A program made the translations under genes and the position numbers. From a virus: DNA of 31,388 bases. Location: positions 1 through 31,388 of the IMG/VR virus record IMGVR_UViG_3300037847_002635; one strand, given 5' to 3'. Below, in pieces: positions 13,734 through 21,950 of this stretch (the first letter of the stretch is position 1; each line of letters begins with the position of its first letter). A model generated the notes under the pieces. It worked only from the letters and a program-made list of their open reading frames with translations. It did no database searches and was not told the DNA's origin.

Positions 13734-15707
13734 ATGGATAACATACACATAGTAAACTTATCGACCTACAACAAACCTAAAGTAGTAGAAGATAAAAGAA
13801 AAGAATGGGTAGCTTATGGTGATGATAACAATTACTACAAATACCTTATAGACCTTTTTACAAGTTCTACAACAAACAATGCAGTAATAAATGGTATAAG
13901 TAATATGATTTATGGCAAGGGTTTAGATGCACTTGATAGTAATACAAAAACAGATGAATATGCAGCACTTAAAAGTATATTTAACAATGAGTGCTTAAAG
14001 AAAATTGCACTTGATCTTAAACTACTTGGTGAAGCATGTTTTCAAGTTTTATACCAAAATGGTAAAGTAATAAAAGCTGAACATTTTCCAAGACAAACTT
14101 TAAGACCTGAAAAGATGAATGAAGAAGGTGATATAGAAGCATACTATTATGCACCTGATTGGGAGAAGGTAAAACAAAATACCAAACTAAAAAAAATTGC
14201 AAACTTTGGTTATGGTAATGGTACTGAACCTGAAATTAAAGTAGTTAAAAAATATGTATCAGGTTATGATTATATATGTCCAGTAGATTATCAAGGTGCA
14301 TTGGCTTACTGTGAATTAGAAAGTGAAATATCTGATTTCCTTATAAATGATGTACAATGTAATTTTAGTGGTACTAAAGTAGTAAACTTTAACAATGGTG
14401 TGCCTGATAGGGAAAAACAGCTACAGATTAAAAGTGAGGTTATGGCTAAACTTACAGGTAGTAGGGGTGAAAAAGTTATAGTAGCATTTAACAACAATGC
14501 AGAAAGTAAAACTACTGTAGATGATATACCTTTAGATGATGCACCTGCACACTATGAATATTTAGCTAATGAATGTATTAGAAAAATACTTATGGGGCAT
14601 AGGGTTACAAGCCCATTACTATTAGGTGTAAGAGATGGTAATAGTGGTTTAGGTAATAATGCAGATGAAATTAAAACTGCAAGTTTATTGTTTAACAACA
14701 TAACTATTAAACCTTATCAAGACCAAATAATAGAATGTGTAAACCACATATTAGCAGTAAATGAAATAAGTTTAAAACTTTACTTTAGAACCTTGCAACC
14801 TTTAGAATTTATTGATACAGATAATGCAGTAACACAAGAAGCTAAAGAAGAAGAAACTGGTGTAAAGTTAGCCAGTCAAGTAGTAAATAAAGATTTTGCT
14901 ATTATAGATGATAGGTTAGCATATAGCACACCTGAAAAAGCTGAAGAAATGGCAAAAAATATTGGCTGTGAAGGTATCCATGTGCATCAGTATATGGACA
15001 AAGAATGGTATATGCCTTGTGAATTTCATAATAAAGAAGATTTACAAAAATACAAATGCCCAAAGGGTTACAAAAAAAACTACCAAACACATAGGTGTGA
15101 AAAAATGACTGAAGCAAGTGATGAACAATTATTAGCACTTATTGAAGGCAAAGGTGAAGATGAAAAAGAATTACTTAAAAGTGGGTATGTATTAGTAGAT
15201 GAAAGAAAAGTAATAGATTCAGAAGAAAATGATTTAGATGAGCAATTACAACTTGCAAGAGTACCAAGAGATACAGCTACAAACAAAAGTGAATATGATG
15301 GTAAAACAAATGATGGTGAAGATTATATAGTAAGATACCAATATGCACCCCAAGCTGTAAGTAATAATTCAAGAGAATTTTGTAGGAAAATGGTAAGTGC
15401 TGCCAAGATATATAGAAAAGAAGATTTAGATAAAGAAAGTGGTGCAAATAAAGAACTTGCTGCAAAAAATGAAAGCACTTATAACTTATTTTTATGGAAA
15501 GGTGGGGCAAACTGCAAACACTATTGGTTAAGAAAAACTTACATGAAAGAAAAAGAAGGTGTAAAGATTGATCCCAATAACCCGAATGCAATACCAATAT
15601 ATAGGGCTGAAAGAAATAAAAAAGGAATAACACCCCCTAATGAACCAAGAGAAGTAGGAATAAAACCTGCTGATTTACCAAACAAAGGATATAAAAACCC
15701 AAGATAA
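13734..15707 (+). CDS. Portal protein fused to C-terminal head-associated modules
   Basis: A 657-residue protein. Residues about 1-380 form a portal domain: an N-terminal YGDDNNYYKYLIDLF, the helix LDLKLLGEACFQVLY, the segment RKILMGHRVTSPLLLGV and the stem-like IKPYQDQIIECVNHIL. Portals form the dodecameric DNA entry ring and contact terminase. A second part (about 405-450) contains GIHVHQYMDKEWYMPCEFHN and CPKGYKKNYQTHRCEK. A third (about 530-620) has SREFCRKMVSAAKIYRKEDL and FLWKGGANCKHYWLRKTY, resembling C-terminal modules found on MuF-type minor head proteins. No separate MuF gene is visible, so the fusion may combine both tasks. It overlaps the connector start by 1 nt. Confidence 0.75.
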   Translation: MDNIHIVNLSTYNKPKVVEDKRKEWVAYGDDNNYYKYLIDLFTSSTTNNAVINGISNMIYGKGLDALDSNTKTDEYAALKSIFNNECLKKIALDLKLLGEACFQVLYQNGKVIKAEHFPRQTLRPEKMNEEGDIEAYYYAPDWEKVKQNTKLKKIANFGYGNGTEPEIKVVKKYVSGYDYICPVDYQGALAYCELESEISDFLINDVQCNFSGTKVVNFNNGVPDREKQLQIKSEVMAKLTGSRGEKVIVAFNNNAESKTTVDDIPLDDAPAHYEYLANECIRKILMGHRVTSPLLLGVRDGNSGLGNNADEIKTASLLFNNITIKPYQDQIIECVNHILAVNEISLKLYFRTLQPLEFIDTDNAVTQEAKEEETGVKLASQVVNKDFAIIDDRLAYSTPEKAEEMAKNIGCEGIHVHQYMDKEWYMPCEFHNKEDLQKYKCPKGYKKNYQTHRCEKMTEASDEQLLALIEGKGEDEKELLKSGYVLVDERKVIDSEENDLDEQLQLARVPRDTATNKSEYDGKTNDGEDYIVRYQYAPQAVSNNSREFCRKMVSAAKIYRKEDLDKESGANKELAAKNESTYNLFLWKGGANCKHYWLRKTYMKEKEGVKIDPNNPNAIPIYRAERNKKGITPPNEPREVGIKPADLPNKGYKNPR

Positions 15708-16210
15708 TGGCAGAAGCACTATTAATAACAAGAAAAGATGTAGTAAAATTTACTTCAGTTTCAGGTAATCTTGATACAGATACTTTTATAATGAGAGTAA
15801 AGATTGCACAAGATAAACATATAGAAAATTATTTAGGTACAGATTTACTTGAAAGTATACAGGCAAAAATTGTAGCAGGTACACTTACTGGTGATTACCA
15901 AACATTGGTAAATGATTATGTGAAACCCTGCCTTATACATTGGACTATGGTAGAAATGTTACCATTTAGTGCTTATACTATAGCAAACAAAGGTGTATTT
16001 AAACACAATAGTGAAAATGCAGAAAATGCTTCTAAAGAAGAAGTAGATTACCTTTTAGAAAAAGAAAGAAATACAGCACAATACTATACAAACAGGTTAA
16101 TAGATTATTTAAGTTTTAATGCACCAAGTAAGTTCCCTGAATACTACACTTCTACAAATGAAGATGTACACCCTGATAAAGATGCAAGTTTTGAAGGTTG
16201 GGTATTATGA
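15707..16210 (+). CDS. Head-tail connector (gp6-like adaptor)
   Basis: A 167-residue, mostly helical protein. It contains QDKHIENYLGTDLLESI near residues 35-52 and a helix YVKPCLIHWTMVEMLPF near 66-83, followed by KEEVDYLLEKERNTAQYYTNRLIDYL. Helical proteins of this size and pattern directly after the portal are head-tail adaptors that bind the portal ring after DNA packaging. The start codon overlaps the portal stop by 1 nt, and the stop overlaps ATG 16207. Confidence 0.65.
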   Translation: MAEALLITRKDVVKFTSVSGNLDTDTFIMRVKIAQDKHIENYLGTDLLESIQAKIVAGTLTGDYQTLVNDYVKPCLIHWTMVEMLPFSAYTIANKGVFKHNSENAENASKEEVDYLLEKERNTAQYYTNRLIDYLSFNAPSKFPEYYTSTNEDVHPDKDASFEGWVL

Positions 16211-16329
16211 AATATAAAGCCAAAGAAAATAACATTAAGAAACTTACAGAATACTTAAACAAAAAAGTATATAACAAAAACCAACAAAATTTATTGTATA
16301 AATATGGCAAACACAATAAACTGGGGTAG
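16207..16329 (+). CDS. Possible 40-aa basic protein downstream of the connector
   Basis: ATG 16207 overlaps the connector stop (ATGA) and 40 codons follow, ending TAG 16329. The product is very Lys/Asn-rich (MKYKAKENNIKKLTEYLNKK). It overlaps the next gene by 26 nt and carries the complete late element (16273-16303) inside its coding sequence. It could be real or merely an open leader. Confidence 0.35.
   Translation: MKYKAKENNIKKLTEYLNKKVYNKNQQNLLYKYGKHNKLG
16273..16303 (+). promoter_or_regulatory. Late promoter-like element, copy upstream of the fibre operon
   Basis: AACAAA begins at 16273, TTATTG at 16291, ATG at 16304, with TATAAAT between TTATTG and ATG. Together with the ATG this contains TATAAATA, the consensus of T4 late promoters, but the upstream box and fixed spacing are extra. 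Confidence 0.65.
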
Positions 16330-16525
16330 AATTTATTGCTTTACAGAATTTGGTGATGAAGATAACACCATAGCAGAAAGCATACCAAGTTTTAGTTCAC
16401 CTGAATGTTTTTTGTTGCCATTAACAGGTAGTTTAATAGAAACTAAAGCATTTACTGTAGATACAACTGTACAAAGAGCAGATTCACTTACATTAACTGC
16501 TGACCAAACAGAAATAACACTATAA
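16304..16525 (+). CDS. Conserved small structural-cluster protein (73 aa)
   Basis: A 73-residue protein starting MANTINWGRIYCFTEFGDED, a start I associate with short conserved proteins between connector and fibre genes in flavobacterial phages. The C-terminus is Thr-rich (LTLTADQTEITL) like the end of the 737-aa tail protein (TALTADSTIVTAD), hinting at a shared short motif. No function is known to me. It is the first gene after a late promoter candidate. Confidence 0.55.
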   Translation: MANTINWGRIYCFTEFGDEDNTIAESIPSFSSPECFLLPLTGSLIETKAFTVDTTVQRADSLTLTADQTEITL

Positions 16526-16537
16526 AAAAAATATAAT

Positions 16538-17377
16538 ATGTCGAAAAAACAAGTAGATTTAGGAACTGCAAATCAGGGTGATGGTACACCTATTAGGACT
16601 GCATTTGGTTTTCTAAACGATAACCATACTGAATTATATTCTTTATTGGGTGATGGTACAACACTATCAGTTACAGGTGATGTAGCAATAAGTTCAGGTG
16701 CAGCAACAATACAAGCAGGTTCAGTAGAAAATTCAATGTTAGCAGATGATGCAGTAGGTGCAGATGAACTTGCAAGTAATGCAGTAGTAACAGCATCTAT
16801 AGTAGATGACAATGTAACACCTGCAAAAATTAACATTTTAGATGATTCATTAGCAGCCACAGATGCACATATAATGGTAGGAGATGGTACAGATTTTTCT
16901 AACGTAGCAGTAAGTGGTGATATAGCAATAACAAATACAGGTGCAACTACTATACAGGCAGGTGCAGTTGAAAACTCAATGATAGCTGACAATGCAGTAG
17001 ATCATGATGAATTAGCAAATAGATTTGCAAATAGAATAGAATTAAATGGTACAGGTAATTTATCAATAGAATGTGATGATGCAAGTGTATTTTTACTTAC
17101 AGGTAATGTTGCAACTGCTACCTATACATTCAATGATATGAAACAAAACCAAGTTATAGATTTAATTCTTTCAGGTACATTATCAAGTGCAGCAATTACA
17201 TTTGCAGGTGGCACAGGATTAGGAACTACAACCTTTAATAAAGTAGGTACTACAAGTTTAAGTACAAGTGCAACAAACCATATTTCTATGATATGTGTAA
17301 AAGAAGATAGTGGTAGTTCAATAGTAAATTATACAGTAAACACTTATACAAGTGATGATAACCCAGATGCATCTTAA
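16538..17377 (+). CDS. Tail fibre shaft-type protein with internal repeats
   Basis: A 279-residue Ala/Ser/Thr/Asp-rich protein. Two copies of a repeat of about 27 residues are visible (GDVAISSGAATIQAGSVENS and GDIAITNTGATTIQAGAVEN, each followed by ML/MI-AD-D/N-AV), with shorter related units between them (DELASNAV, DNVTPAKI). Such repeats build trimeric fibre shafts. The C-terminal part (about 170-279) is a beta-rich globular region. It heads a group with a tail-fibre-assembly-like protein and a lectin adhesin, which supports a fibre role. A weak AACAGA box lies at 16507, 31 nt before the ATG, without TTATTG. Confidence 0.6.
   Translation: MSKKQVDLGTANQGDGTPIRTAFGFLNDNHTELYSLLGDGTTLSVTGDVAISSGAATIQAGSVENSMLADDAVGADELASNAVVTASIVDDNVTPAKINILDDSLAATDAHIMVGDGTDFSNVAVSGDIAITNTGATTIQAGAVENSMIADNAVDHDELANRFANRIELNGTGNLSIECDDASVFLLTGNVATATYTFNDMKQNQVIDLILSGTLSSAAITFAGGTGLGTTTFNKVGTTSLSTSATNHISMICVKEDSGSSIVNYTVNTYTSDDNPDAS
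16676..16756 (+). repeat. Fibre repeat, copy 1
   Basis: An 81-nt unit encoding GDVAISSGAATIQAGSVENS and the next seven residues. It is similar to the 84-nt unit at 16916-16999. Confidence 0.7.
16916..16999 (+). repeat. Fibre repeat, copy 2
   Basis: An 84-nt unit homologous to 16676-16756, one codon longer, encoding GDIAITNTGATTIQAGAVEN and the next eight residues. Confidence 0.7.
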
Positions 17378-17379
17378 TT

Positions 17380-17868
17380 ATGAAAGCAAGAATAGTAAAA
17401 GGTAAAATAATAAAGTACCCAAAGTTACCAAGTAGTTTTGGCAATACAATAATAGGATTTGATAAATTAGATAGTAGTGTACACGAAAGTGCAGGTTTTT
17501 ATGATATTATAACACCAAGTTATGATAACAAAACACAATACATAAGTAACTTACACACCATAGATGATTATGAAGATGTAGATGGCAAAAAGAGAACTGT
17601 ATTTATTTATGATGTAAAAACTAAAACATTTAGTCAAACACTTGCAGAATTAAAAAAAGATAAATTGCAAGAATTAAAAGCAAAGGCACACACAAAACTG
17701 CAAGGTAGTGATTGGTATGTAACAAGAAAAGCAGAAAAAGGTACTGCAATACCTGATGATATAGAAACAGAAAGAGATAACATAAGAAGTACAGTAGATA
17801 CAAAAGAAAGCGAGATTAAAGCACTTACAAAAAAAGTAGATGTTTTTAACTACGATACAACTTTATAA
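17380..17868 (+). CDS. Tail fibre assembly-like protein
   Basis: A 162-residue protein. The C-terminal half has the signature LKKDKLQELKAKAHTKLQ followed by DWYVTRKAEKGTAIPDDI and ERDNIR, which matches the 'L-x-x-x-D-W-Y-x-x-R ... I-P-x-x-I-x-x-x-R' pattern of phage tail-fibre assembly and tail accessory proteins. It lies between the shaft-type fibre gene and the LamG adhesin, with gaps of 2 nt on each side. It may chaperone or join these fibres. Confidence in the family is moderate. Confidence 0.55.
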   Translation: MKARIVKGKIIKYPKLPSSFGNTIIGFDKLDSSVHESAGFYDIITPSYDNKTQYISNLHTIDDYEDVDGKKRTVFIYDVKTKTFSQTLAELKKDKLQELKAKAHTKLQGSDWYVTRKAEKGTAIPDDIETERDNIRSTVDTKESEIKALTKKVDVFNYDTTL

Positions 17869-17870
17869 TT

Positions 17871-19985
17871 ATGCCTACTAACAGAAGAATATTATCACAA
17901 GATGCAGCAGTAGCAGCCGTAACAGATTCAGCACAAGGTTTAGTTGCACGTATAGATGCAAACGATGAAGATAGTATAGAAAGTGGTGGTGCAAATACAG
18001 GTGCAGCGGGTACTACTATTTTTGATATAGCCAACCACGATTTAAATGTGCCTTTAATAGACAAGGGTACAGATTTAGTTTTACACCTAAATGCAAGTGA
18101 TACTAATTCTTATGAAAGTGGTGATGGATCAGTATGGACAGATTTAAGCAGCGATGGAAACAATGGTGCAATAGATGGTGCTGCCTTTGGAAGCGATTTG
18201 AGAGGGTATTTCGATTTTGATGGCACAAATGATGAAGTAGAAGTAGGTGCAGATGCAGACCTAACAAATAATACAAGTAATATTTCAGCAGAAGTTTGGT
18301 TTAATGCCGATAGTGCAAGTGGTACGGAATATATATTTTATCAAACTAATGGAACGGCAGGACAAACCCATCAATGGATTATATTTAGAAATGCTACGAA
18401 TATATATATTTATATTTATGGAACAGCTGGTAATACAACTTTAGAAAGTTTAGGTGGAATTACGCAGGGAGAGTGGACTCACGTAGCTTTTACTTATGAT
18501 GGCTCTAATGTAAAAGGTTATGTAAATGGAACATTAAAACAAACAACAGCAAGAACAGCAAATGTAAACTCTTCAACCGATGGAAAAACATTTCTTGGTA
18601 GTAATGGGAGTGGTAATTATTTTGAAGGAAAAATAGCAGTAGCAAGGTATTACAAAACGGCTTTGACTGCATCAGAAATAGCACAAAACTTTAGAGCAAA
18701 TTGTTTTTTAAGTTATAATTCTATTTATTCTACTGATTTAGTAACGAATTTAGATGCTGCTAATTACACAAGTGGAAATTGGGCAGATAGTGTAGGCAGT
18801 AATGATGGGACTTTAAACAATATGACTGCTGGTGATAATTTTGACAAAGAATTAGGCAACTATTTTGAGTTAAATGGTAGCAATGAATACATAAGTATAG
18901 GTGCAACTGGAACACTTGATACTGGTAACGTTAAAAGTTTTGAATTTTGGTTTCAAGCAGATGGAGCTTCAGCAGGGCATATTTTAACAAGGTCAACATC
19001 AAGTTCAAGTTTTAATCCAAGAGCTTATGCTTTTCGTGTAAATACCGGAAATTTTGATGCATTTTTTTATTCTGGAACCAGTAATAAATTTAGTGCAGGT
19101 GATGATGCATTTGCTGTTACTACAGGAGAATGGACTCATGTAGTCGTAACTATAGCAGGAACAACAAGTGGTAGTGCTGCAAAAGTTTATAAAAATGGAA
19201 TTGAAGTTGCATCAGGTACGCTAAGTGGGGATGTTGGTACAGATTCAAGTTTTTTGACTGACATAGGTAGAAGAAATTTTAGTTCTGCTGATTATTTTGA
19301 TGGCAAAATTGGTGCTGTAAAGTTTCATAGTTCAGCACTTACACCTGCACAAGTAGCACAAAACTATTTAGCTACAAAAAATGATTATCCTAATGGACAT
19401 AATGGTACACTAACAAGCGTAAGTTTAATAACAGGAACACCAAGTTATATAGATTTTACAGCAGGACAAACTTCAGGAGATTATATAGATTTAGGCAGCA
19501 CAATATCTTTCCCAAGACAATTTAGCGTAACACATTGGGTTAATTTTCACGCATTAACGACTCTTCAACATTTAAGTAGTTATTACGGGGGTGGACATTT
19601 GTATTATTTTAGAACTGATGGAAGTGCTGGTAAATTAGATTGGAATATTTATGGAACAGGAACAACTACACAAATAACTGCTTCAGATACACAGAATATT
19701 GTTTTAAACACCACAGAATGGCAATTAGTAACAGGAACTTGTGATTTTGATGGTACGATAAAAATATATATAGATAAAACATTATCGGCAAGTAAAACTA
19801 ATAATGCAACAGCACCAAACACTAAAACTGCAAGTGATGAATTGTATGTTGGTGGTTTAAACTTGTCAGATACTTATTCAATGGGTGCAGATTTTGGTGC
19901 ATTTAGATTTTACGATAAAGAATTAACTTCAGCAGAAATAGATGCAATATTTGATGCTGAAAAAGCAACATACGGAAGATCGTGA
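17871..19985 (+). CDS. Triple LamG/concanavalin-like lectin adhesin (receptor-binding candidate)
   Basis: A 704-residue protein with three LamG-like jelly-roll domains at about 68-275, 287-500 and 530-700. Each carries the family pattern: a strand with YFDFDG/YFELNG, then GEWTHVAFTYDG or GEWTHVVVTIAG (EWQLVTGTCDFDG in the third), then V-Y-x-NG, and ends in Y/H-x-x-x-LT-x-x-EI/QV. A fourth, truncated repeat start stands near residue 22 (GLVARIDANDEDS). Such domains bind glycans, so host recognition is likely. CpG density is several times higher than in neighbouring genes (about 27 in 1.86 kb), and codons such as ACG, CGT and GGA are frequent, indicating recent acquisition. Its TGA overlaps the next GTG start. 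Confidence 0.8.
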   Translation: MPTNRRILSQDAAVAAVTDSAQGLVARIDANDEDSIESGGANTGAAGTTIFDIANHDLNVPLIDKGTDLVLHLNASDTNSYESGDGSVWTDLSSDGNNGAIDGAAFGSDLRGYFDFDGTNDEVEVGADADLTNNTSNISAEVWFNADSASGTEYIFYQTNGTAGQTHQWIIFRNATNIYIYIYGTAGNTTLESLGGITQGEWTHVAFTYDGSNVKGYVNGTLKQTTARTANVNSSTDGKTFLGSNGSGNYFEGKIAVARYYKTALTASEIAQNFRANCFLSYNSIYSTDLVTNLDAANYTSGNWADSVGSNDGTLNNMTAGDNFDKELGNYFELNGSNEYISIGATGTLDTGNVKSFEFWFQADGASAGHILTRSTSSSSFNPRAYAFRVNTGNFDAFFYSGTSNKFSAGDDAFAVTTGEWTHVVVTIAGTTSGSAAKVYKNGIEVASGTLSGDVGTDSSFLTDIGRRNFSSADYFDGKIGAVKFHSSALTPAQVAQNYLATKNDYPNGHNGTLTSVSLITGTPSYIDFTAGQTSGDYIDLGSTISFPRQFSVTHWVNFHALTTLQHLSSYYGGGHLYYFRTDGSAGKLDWNIYGTGTTTQITASDTQNIVLNTTEWQLVTGTCDFDGTIKIYIDKTLSASKTNNATAPNTKTASDELYVGGLNLSDTYSMGADFGAFRFYDKELTSAEIDAIFDAEKATYGRS

Positions 19986-20128
19986 TACAAGATTTAAGGA
20001 CATACGGACTTTCAGCATTTGCGTTAATATTTAGTTCAATGCCACAAATAAATGTTTATTTGCAAACAGCAGTTCTTGTACTTACAATAGTTTTAGTAGT
20101 AATACAGATATACCAAAAAACAAAATGA
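19982..20128 (+). CDS. Small membrane protein (48 aa), lysis-cassette candidate
   Basis: GTG 19982 overlaps the stop of the adhesin (GTGA); the frame gives 48 residues with hydrophobic stretches at about 9-20 and 27-43 and a basic end (IYQKTK). Its TGA overlaps the ATG of the next membrane protein. The placement before a coiled-coil membrane protein, an M15 peptidase and a 3TM holin suggests a lysis or holin-accessory role. Confidence 0.65.
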   Translation: MIQDLRTYGLSAFALIFSSMPQINVYLQTAVLVLTIVLVVIQIYQKTK

Positions 20129-20511
20129 TACCAAAGAATGGCACTTTTAGATTCTTATTACACTTTTCAGGTGCATTACTTGTGTTTTTTCTGATAGTAG
20201 GCATACTGGTATATTTAACAGAATACACTATACCTGAAGAAAATGCTTCTATAGTAAACACACTAATAGGTATGATAGCTGCAAGTGTAGCCATGATTAT
20301 TTCAACTATTACAGGTAGAAACCCTGATGAACTTGAAAGTGCAAAGAAAAAAATAAGTTCCCTTGAAATGAAAGTAGATATGCTTGTAAGCCAAAAAGAT
20401 AGTTTAGAAAATTTAGTTATAGAAATGCAAAAAGATAGTATAGAAAAGTTATCTTTGATGAGTACAGTATGGATTGATGATTTAAGAAAAAATGACACTA
20501 AAAAACTTTAA
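20125..20511 (+). CDS. Two-TM membrane protein with coiled-coil tail, holin or spanin-like candidate
   Basis: A 128-residue protein. Hydrophobic segments lie at about 9-31 ([19 protein letters not shown]) and 42-61 ([18 protein letters not shown]), followed by a coiled coil (about 68-115). The overlap with the endolysin start (20492) is 20 nt. Two transmembrane segments with a charged coiled coil fit a holin or an inner-membrane lysis accessory. No signal peptidase II site is seen, so a classical outer-membrane spanin is not supported. Confidence 0.55.
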   Translation: MIPKNGTFRFLLHFSGALLVFFLIVGILVYLTEYTIPEENASIVNTLIGMIAASVAMIISTITGRNPDELESAKKKISSLEMKVDMLVSQKDSLENLVIEMQKDSIEKLSLMSTVWIDDLRKNDTKKL

Positions 20512-20869
20512 ACTTGAAGAATTTGATAGCCCTGATTTTAAAGGTTCAGGTAAAAATATGGATGCTGATTTTATGCAGTTACTTGACAGGGCAAGAACTG
20601 AAGCAGGAATACCATTTAAAATCAATAGTGGATATAGAACAGAAAGCCATAATGCAAAAGTGGGTGGAAAACCTAAAACAAATACAAGCAAAGGAAGTAG
20701 CCACATGTATGGACTTGCAGCAGATATTGCCTGTACAGATTCTGTTACAAGACAAAAAATACTTACAGCACTTATTAAAGTTGGATTTACAAGAGCAGGT
20801 ATTGCCCAGTCATTCGTGCATGTCGATTATGATAATTCTAAACCAAATGCAATTTGGCTTTATAGCTGA
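20492..20869 (+). CDS. Endolysin, peptidase M15-like (D-Ala-D-Ala/L-Ala-D-Glu type)
   Basis: A 125-residue single-domain protein matching the M15_3 pattern: [13 protein letters not shown] near residues 42-54, [12 protein letters not shown] with zinc ligands His71 and Asp78, and FVHVDYD with catalytic/ligand residues Asp112 and His110. Members cleave peptidoglycan cross-links or stem peptides. There is no signal peptide, so it needs a holin; membrane proteins flank it. ATG 20492 gives the full N-terminal helix ([13 protein letters not shown]). Confidence 0.85.
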   Translation: MTLKNFKLEEFDSPDFKGSGKNMDADFMQLLDRARTEAGIPFKINSGYRTESHNAKVGGKPKTNTSKGSSHMYGLAADIACTDSVTRQKILTALIKVGFTRAGIAQSFVHVDYDNSKPNAIWLYS

Positions 20870-20892
20870 AACTGCTTTAGTAGGAAATACAC

Positions 20893-21273
20893 ATGATAAA
20901 ATTACTGTTAGGTTTATTAAAAGGTGGTAACAAAGAAAAATCTAATTTAGGTTCACTTGCTTGGGAAATAAGAGAAGCCATAAAAGGTAAAGAACTTGAT
21001 CCAAACGAACTTATACAAATACAAACAAAGATAAATGAAATTGAAGCAAAACACAGAAGTGTTTTTGTTGCAGGTTGGCGACCTTTTGTTGGTTGGGTTT
21101 GTGGTGTAGCACTTGCATATAATTTTATAATTAGAGATTTATTTATATGGGCTTTACAACCTGAAGAAGTACCCCCTGCTTTACAGATGGAACACTTGAT
21201 GACTGTACTAATGGGCATGTTAGGGTTAGGTGGTTTAAGAACATTTGAAAAAATCAAGGACAAAACAAGATAA
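20893..21273 (+). CDS. 3TM holin family protein
   Basis: A 126-residue protein. A charged N-terminal helical part is followed by SVFVAGWRPFVGWVCGVALA (about 56-75) and MTVLMGMLGLGGLRTFEK (about 103-121). This pattern, with WRPF-x-GW and GMLGLGGLRT-x-EK, is the signature of the holin family first described in gene transfer agents (GTA holin 3TM). It would open the membrane for the M15 endolysin. The ATG is 23 nt after the endolysin stop, and its stop overlaps the next start by 1 nt. Confidence 0.8.
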   Translation: MIKLLLGLLKGGNKEKSNLGSLAWEIREAIKGKELDPNELIQIQTKINEIEAKHRSVFVAGWRPFVGWVCGVALAYNFIIRDLFIWALQPEEVPPALQMEHLMTVLMGMLGLGGLRTFEKIKDKTR

Positions 21274-21407
21274 TGGCAAGACAGCAAATAAGCACTTATA
21301 AGGCAAGAAAAAAAGTAAAACGACCAAATGTGCATGCCAAGACCAAAACAAGCAAAATAAAGGGTTCTAAACACTACAGAAAGGCATACAGGGGGCAGGG
21401 TAGATAG
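21273..21407 (+). CDS. Small basic conserved phage protein (44 aa)
   Basis: ATG 21273 shares its A with the last base of the preceding stop. The 44-residue product is extremely basic (MARQQISTYKARKKVKRPNV, ending SKHYRKAYRGQGR). From memory, near-identical small proteins occur after lysis genes in many Bacteroidetes phages. Nucleic-acid binding or virion packaging is possible; the function is unknown. Confidence 0.65.
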   Translation: MARQQISTYKARKKVKRPNVHAKTKTSKIKGSKHYRKAYRGQGR

Positions 21408-21461
21408 CAAACTTGACTTTGTAAAAAAAAACGACTAACTTTGGTGGGTTAGTGGGAATAT

Positions 21462-21848
21462 ATGCCTAAAAAGAAATTAAGCAAAAGTAAACTTATTAAA
21501 AAACTTGATAGAATATTTAGTATATATGTAAGGTTGTTTAACGCTGATAAAAATGGAAATTGCAAGTGTATTACTTGTGGTAAACAACAACACTATAAAC
21601 AACTACATGCAGGACATTTTATAAGTAGAAGGCACTTATGTACAAGGTGGGATTTAAACAACGTTAAACCACAATGTGTATATTGTAATACTTACCAACA
21701 AGGTAGACAATATGAGTTTAGTTTACAACTTGGTAAAAAGTTATCACAAGATTTATTAAAAAAAAGCAAAGAAGTTTGTAAGTTTGCACCAAGTGATATT
21801 GAAGAATTAATTAACCACTACACTACAAAGGTTAAGAATATTACTTAA
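21462..21848 (+). CDS. ninG: NinG-like recombination nuclease
   Basis: A 128-residue protein with the NinG layout: basic N-terminal helix, CKCITCGKQQ (zinc pair), the core QLHAGHFISRRH, then NNVKPQCVYCNTYQQG (second zinc pair and HNH-like Asn). The helix following this and KEVCKFAPSDIEELINHY complete the family. NinG/Rap acts on recombination intermediates. It begins the DNA metabolism region after a 54-nt gap and is closed by the terminator at 21878. Confidence 0.85.
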   Translation: MPKKKLSKSKLIKKLDRIFSIYVRLFNADKNGNCKCITCGKQQHYKQLHAGHFISRRHLCTRWDLNNVKPQCVYCNTYQQGRQYEFSLQLGKKLSQDLLKKSKEVCKFAPSDIEELINHYTTKVKNIT

Positions 21849-21877
21849 TGTTTCTTATTTATAATTGTTTAAATGTG

Positions 21878-21902
21878 GGGGTATGAAAGTACCCCTTTTT
21901 TT
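21878..21902 (+). terminator. Rho-independent terminator after the ninG-like gene
   Basis: GGGGTA (21878-21883), loop TGAAAG, TACCCC (21890-21895), then seven T. Confidence 0.85.
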
Positions 21903-21950
21903 ATTCACTAATTTTTTGTAACTTGGTTGATAATTTTAAAATAAATAATT

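Noticed and set aside
16297-16306. T4-type late promoter TATAAATA
   Set aside because: Only one copy matches exactly, the other sites vary in this part, and no sliding clamp or gp55-like gene was recognised. The two-box element explains all sites better.
16507-16537. AACAGA at 16507 as another late element before the fibre shaft gene
   Set aside because: The distance to ATG 16538 is right and TATAAT precedes the ATG, but TTATTG is absent and the box lies in coding sequence, so it was only noted in the gene entry.
17871-19985. Diversity-generating retroelement acting on the LamG adhesin
   Set aside because: No reverse transcriptase gene or template repeat was seen anywhere in the window.
21408-21461. 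CTAAC/GTTAG inverted repeat before the ninG-like gene as a terminator
   Set aside because: The stem is only five pairs, the loop is eight bases and no T run follows.
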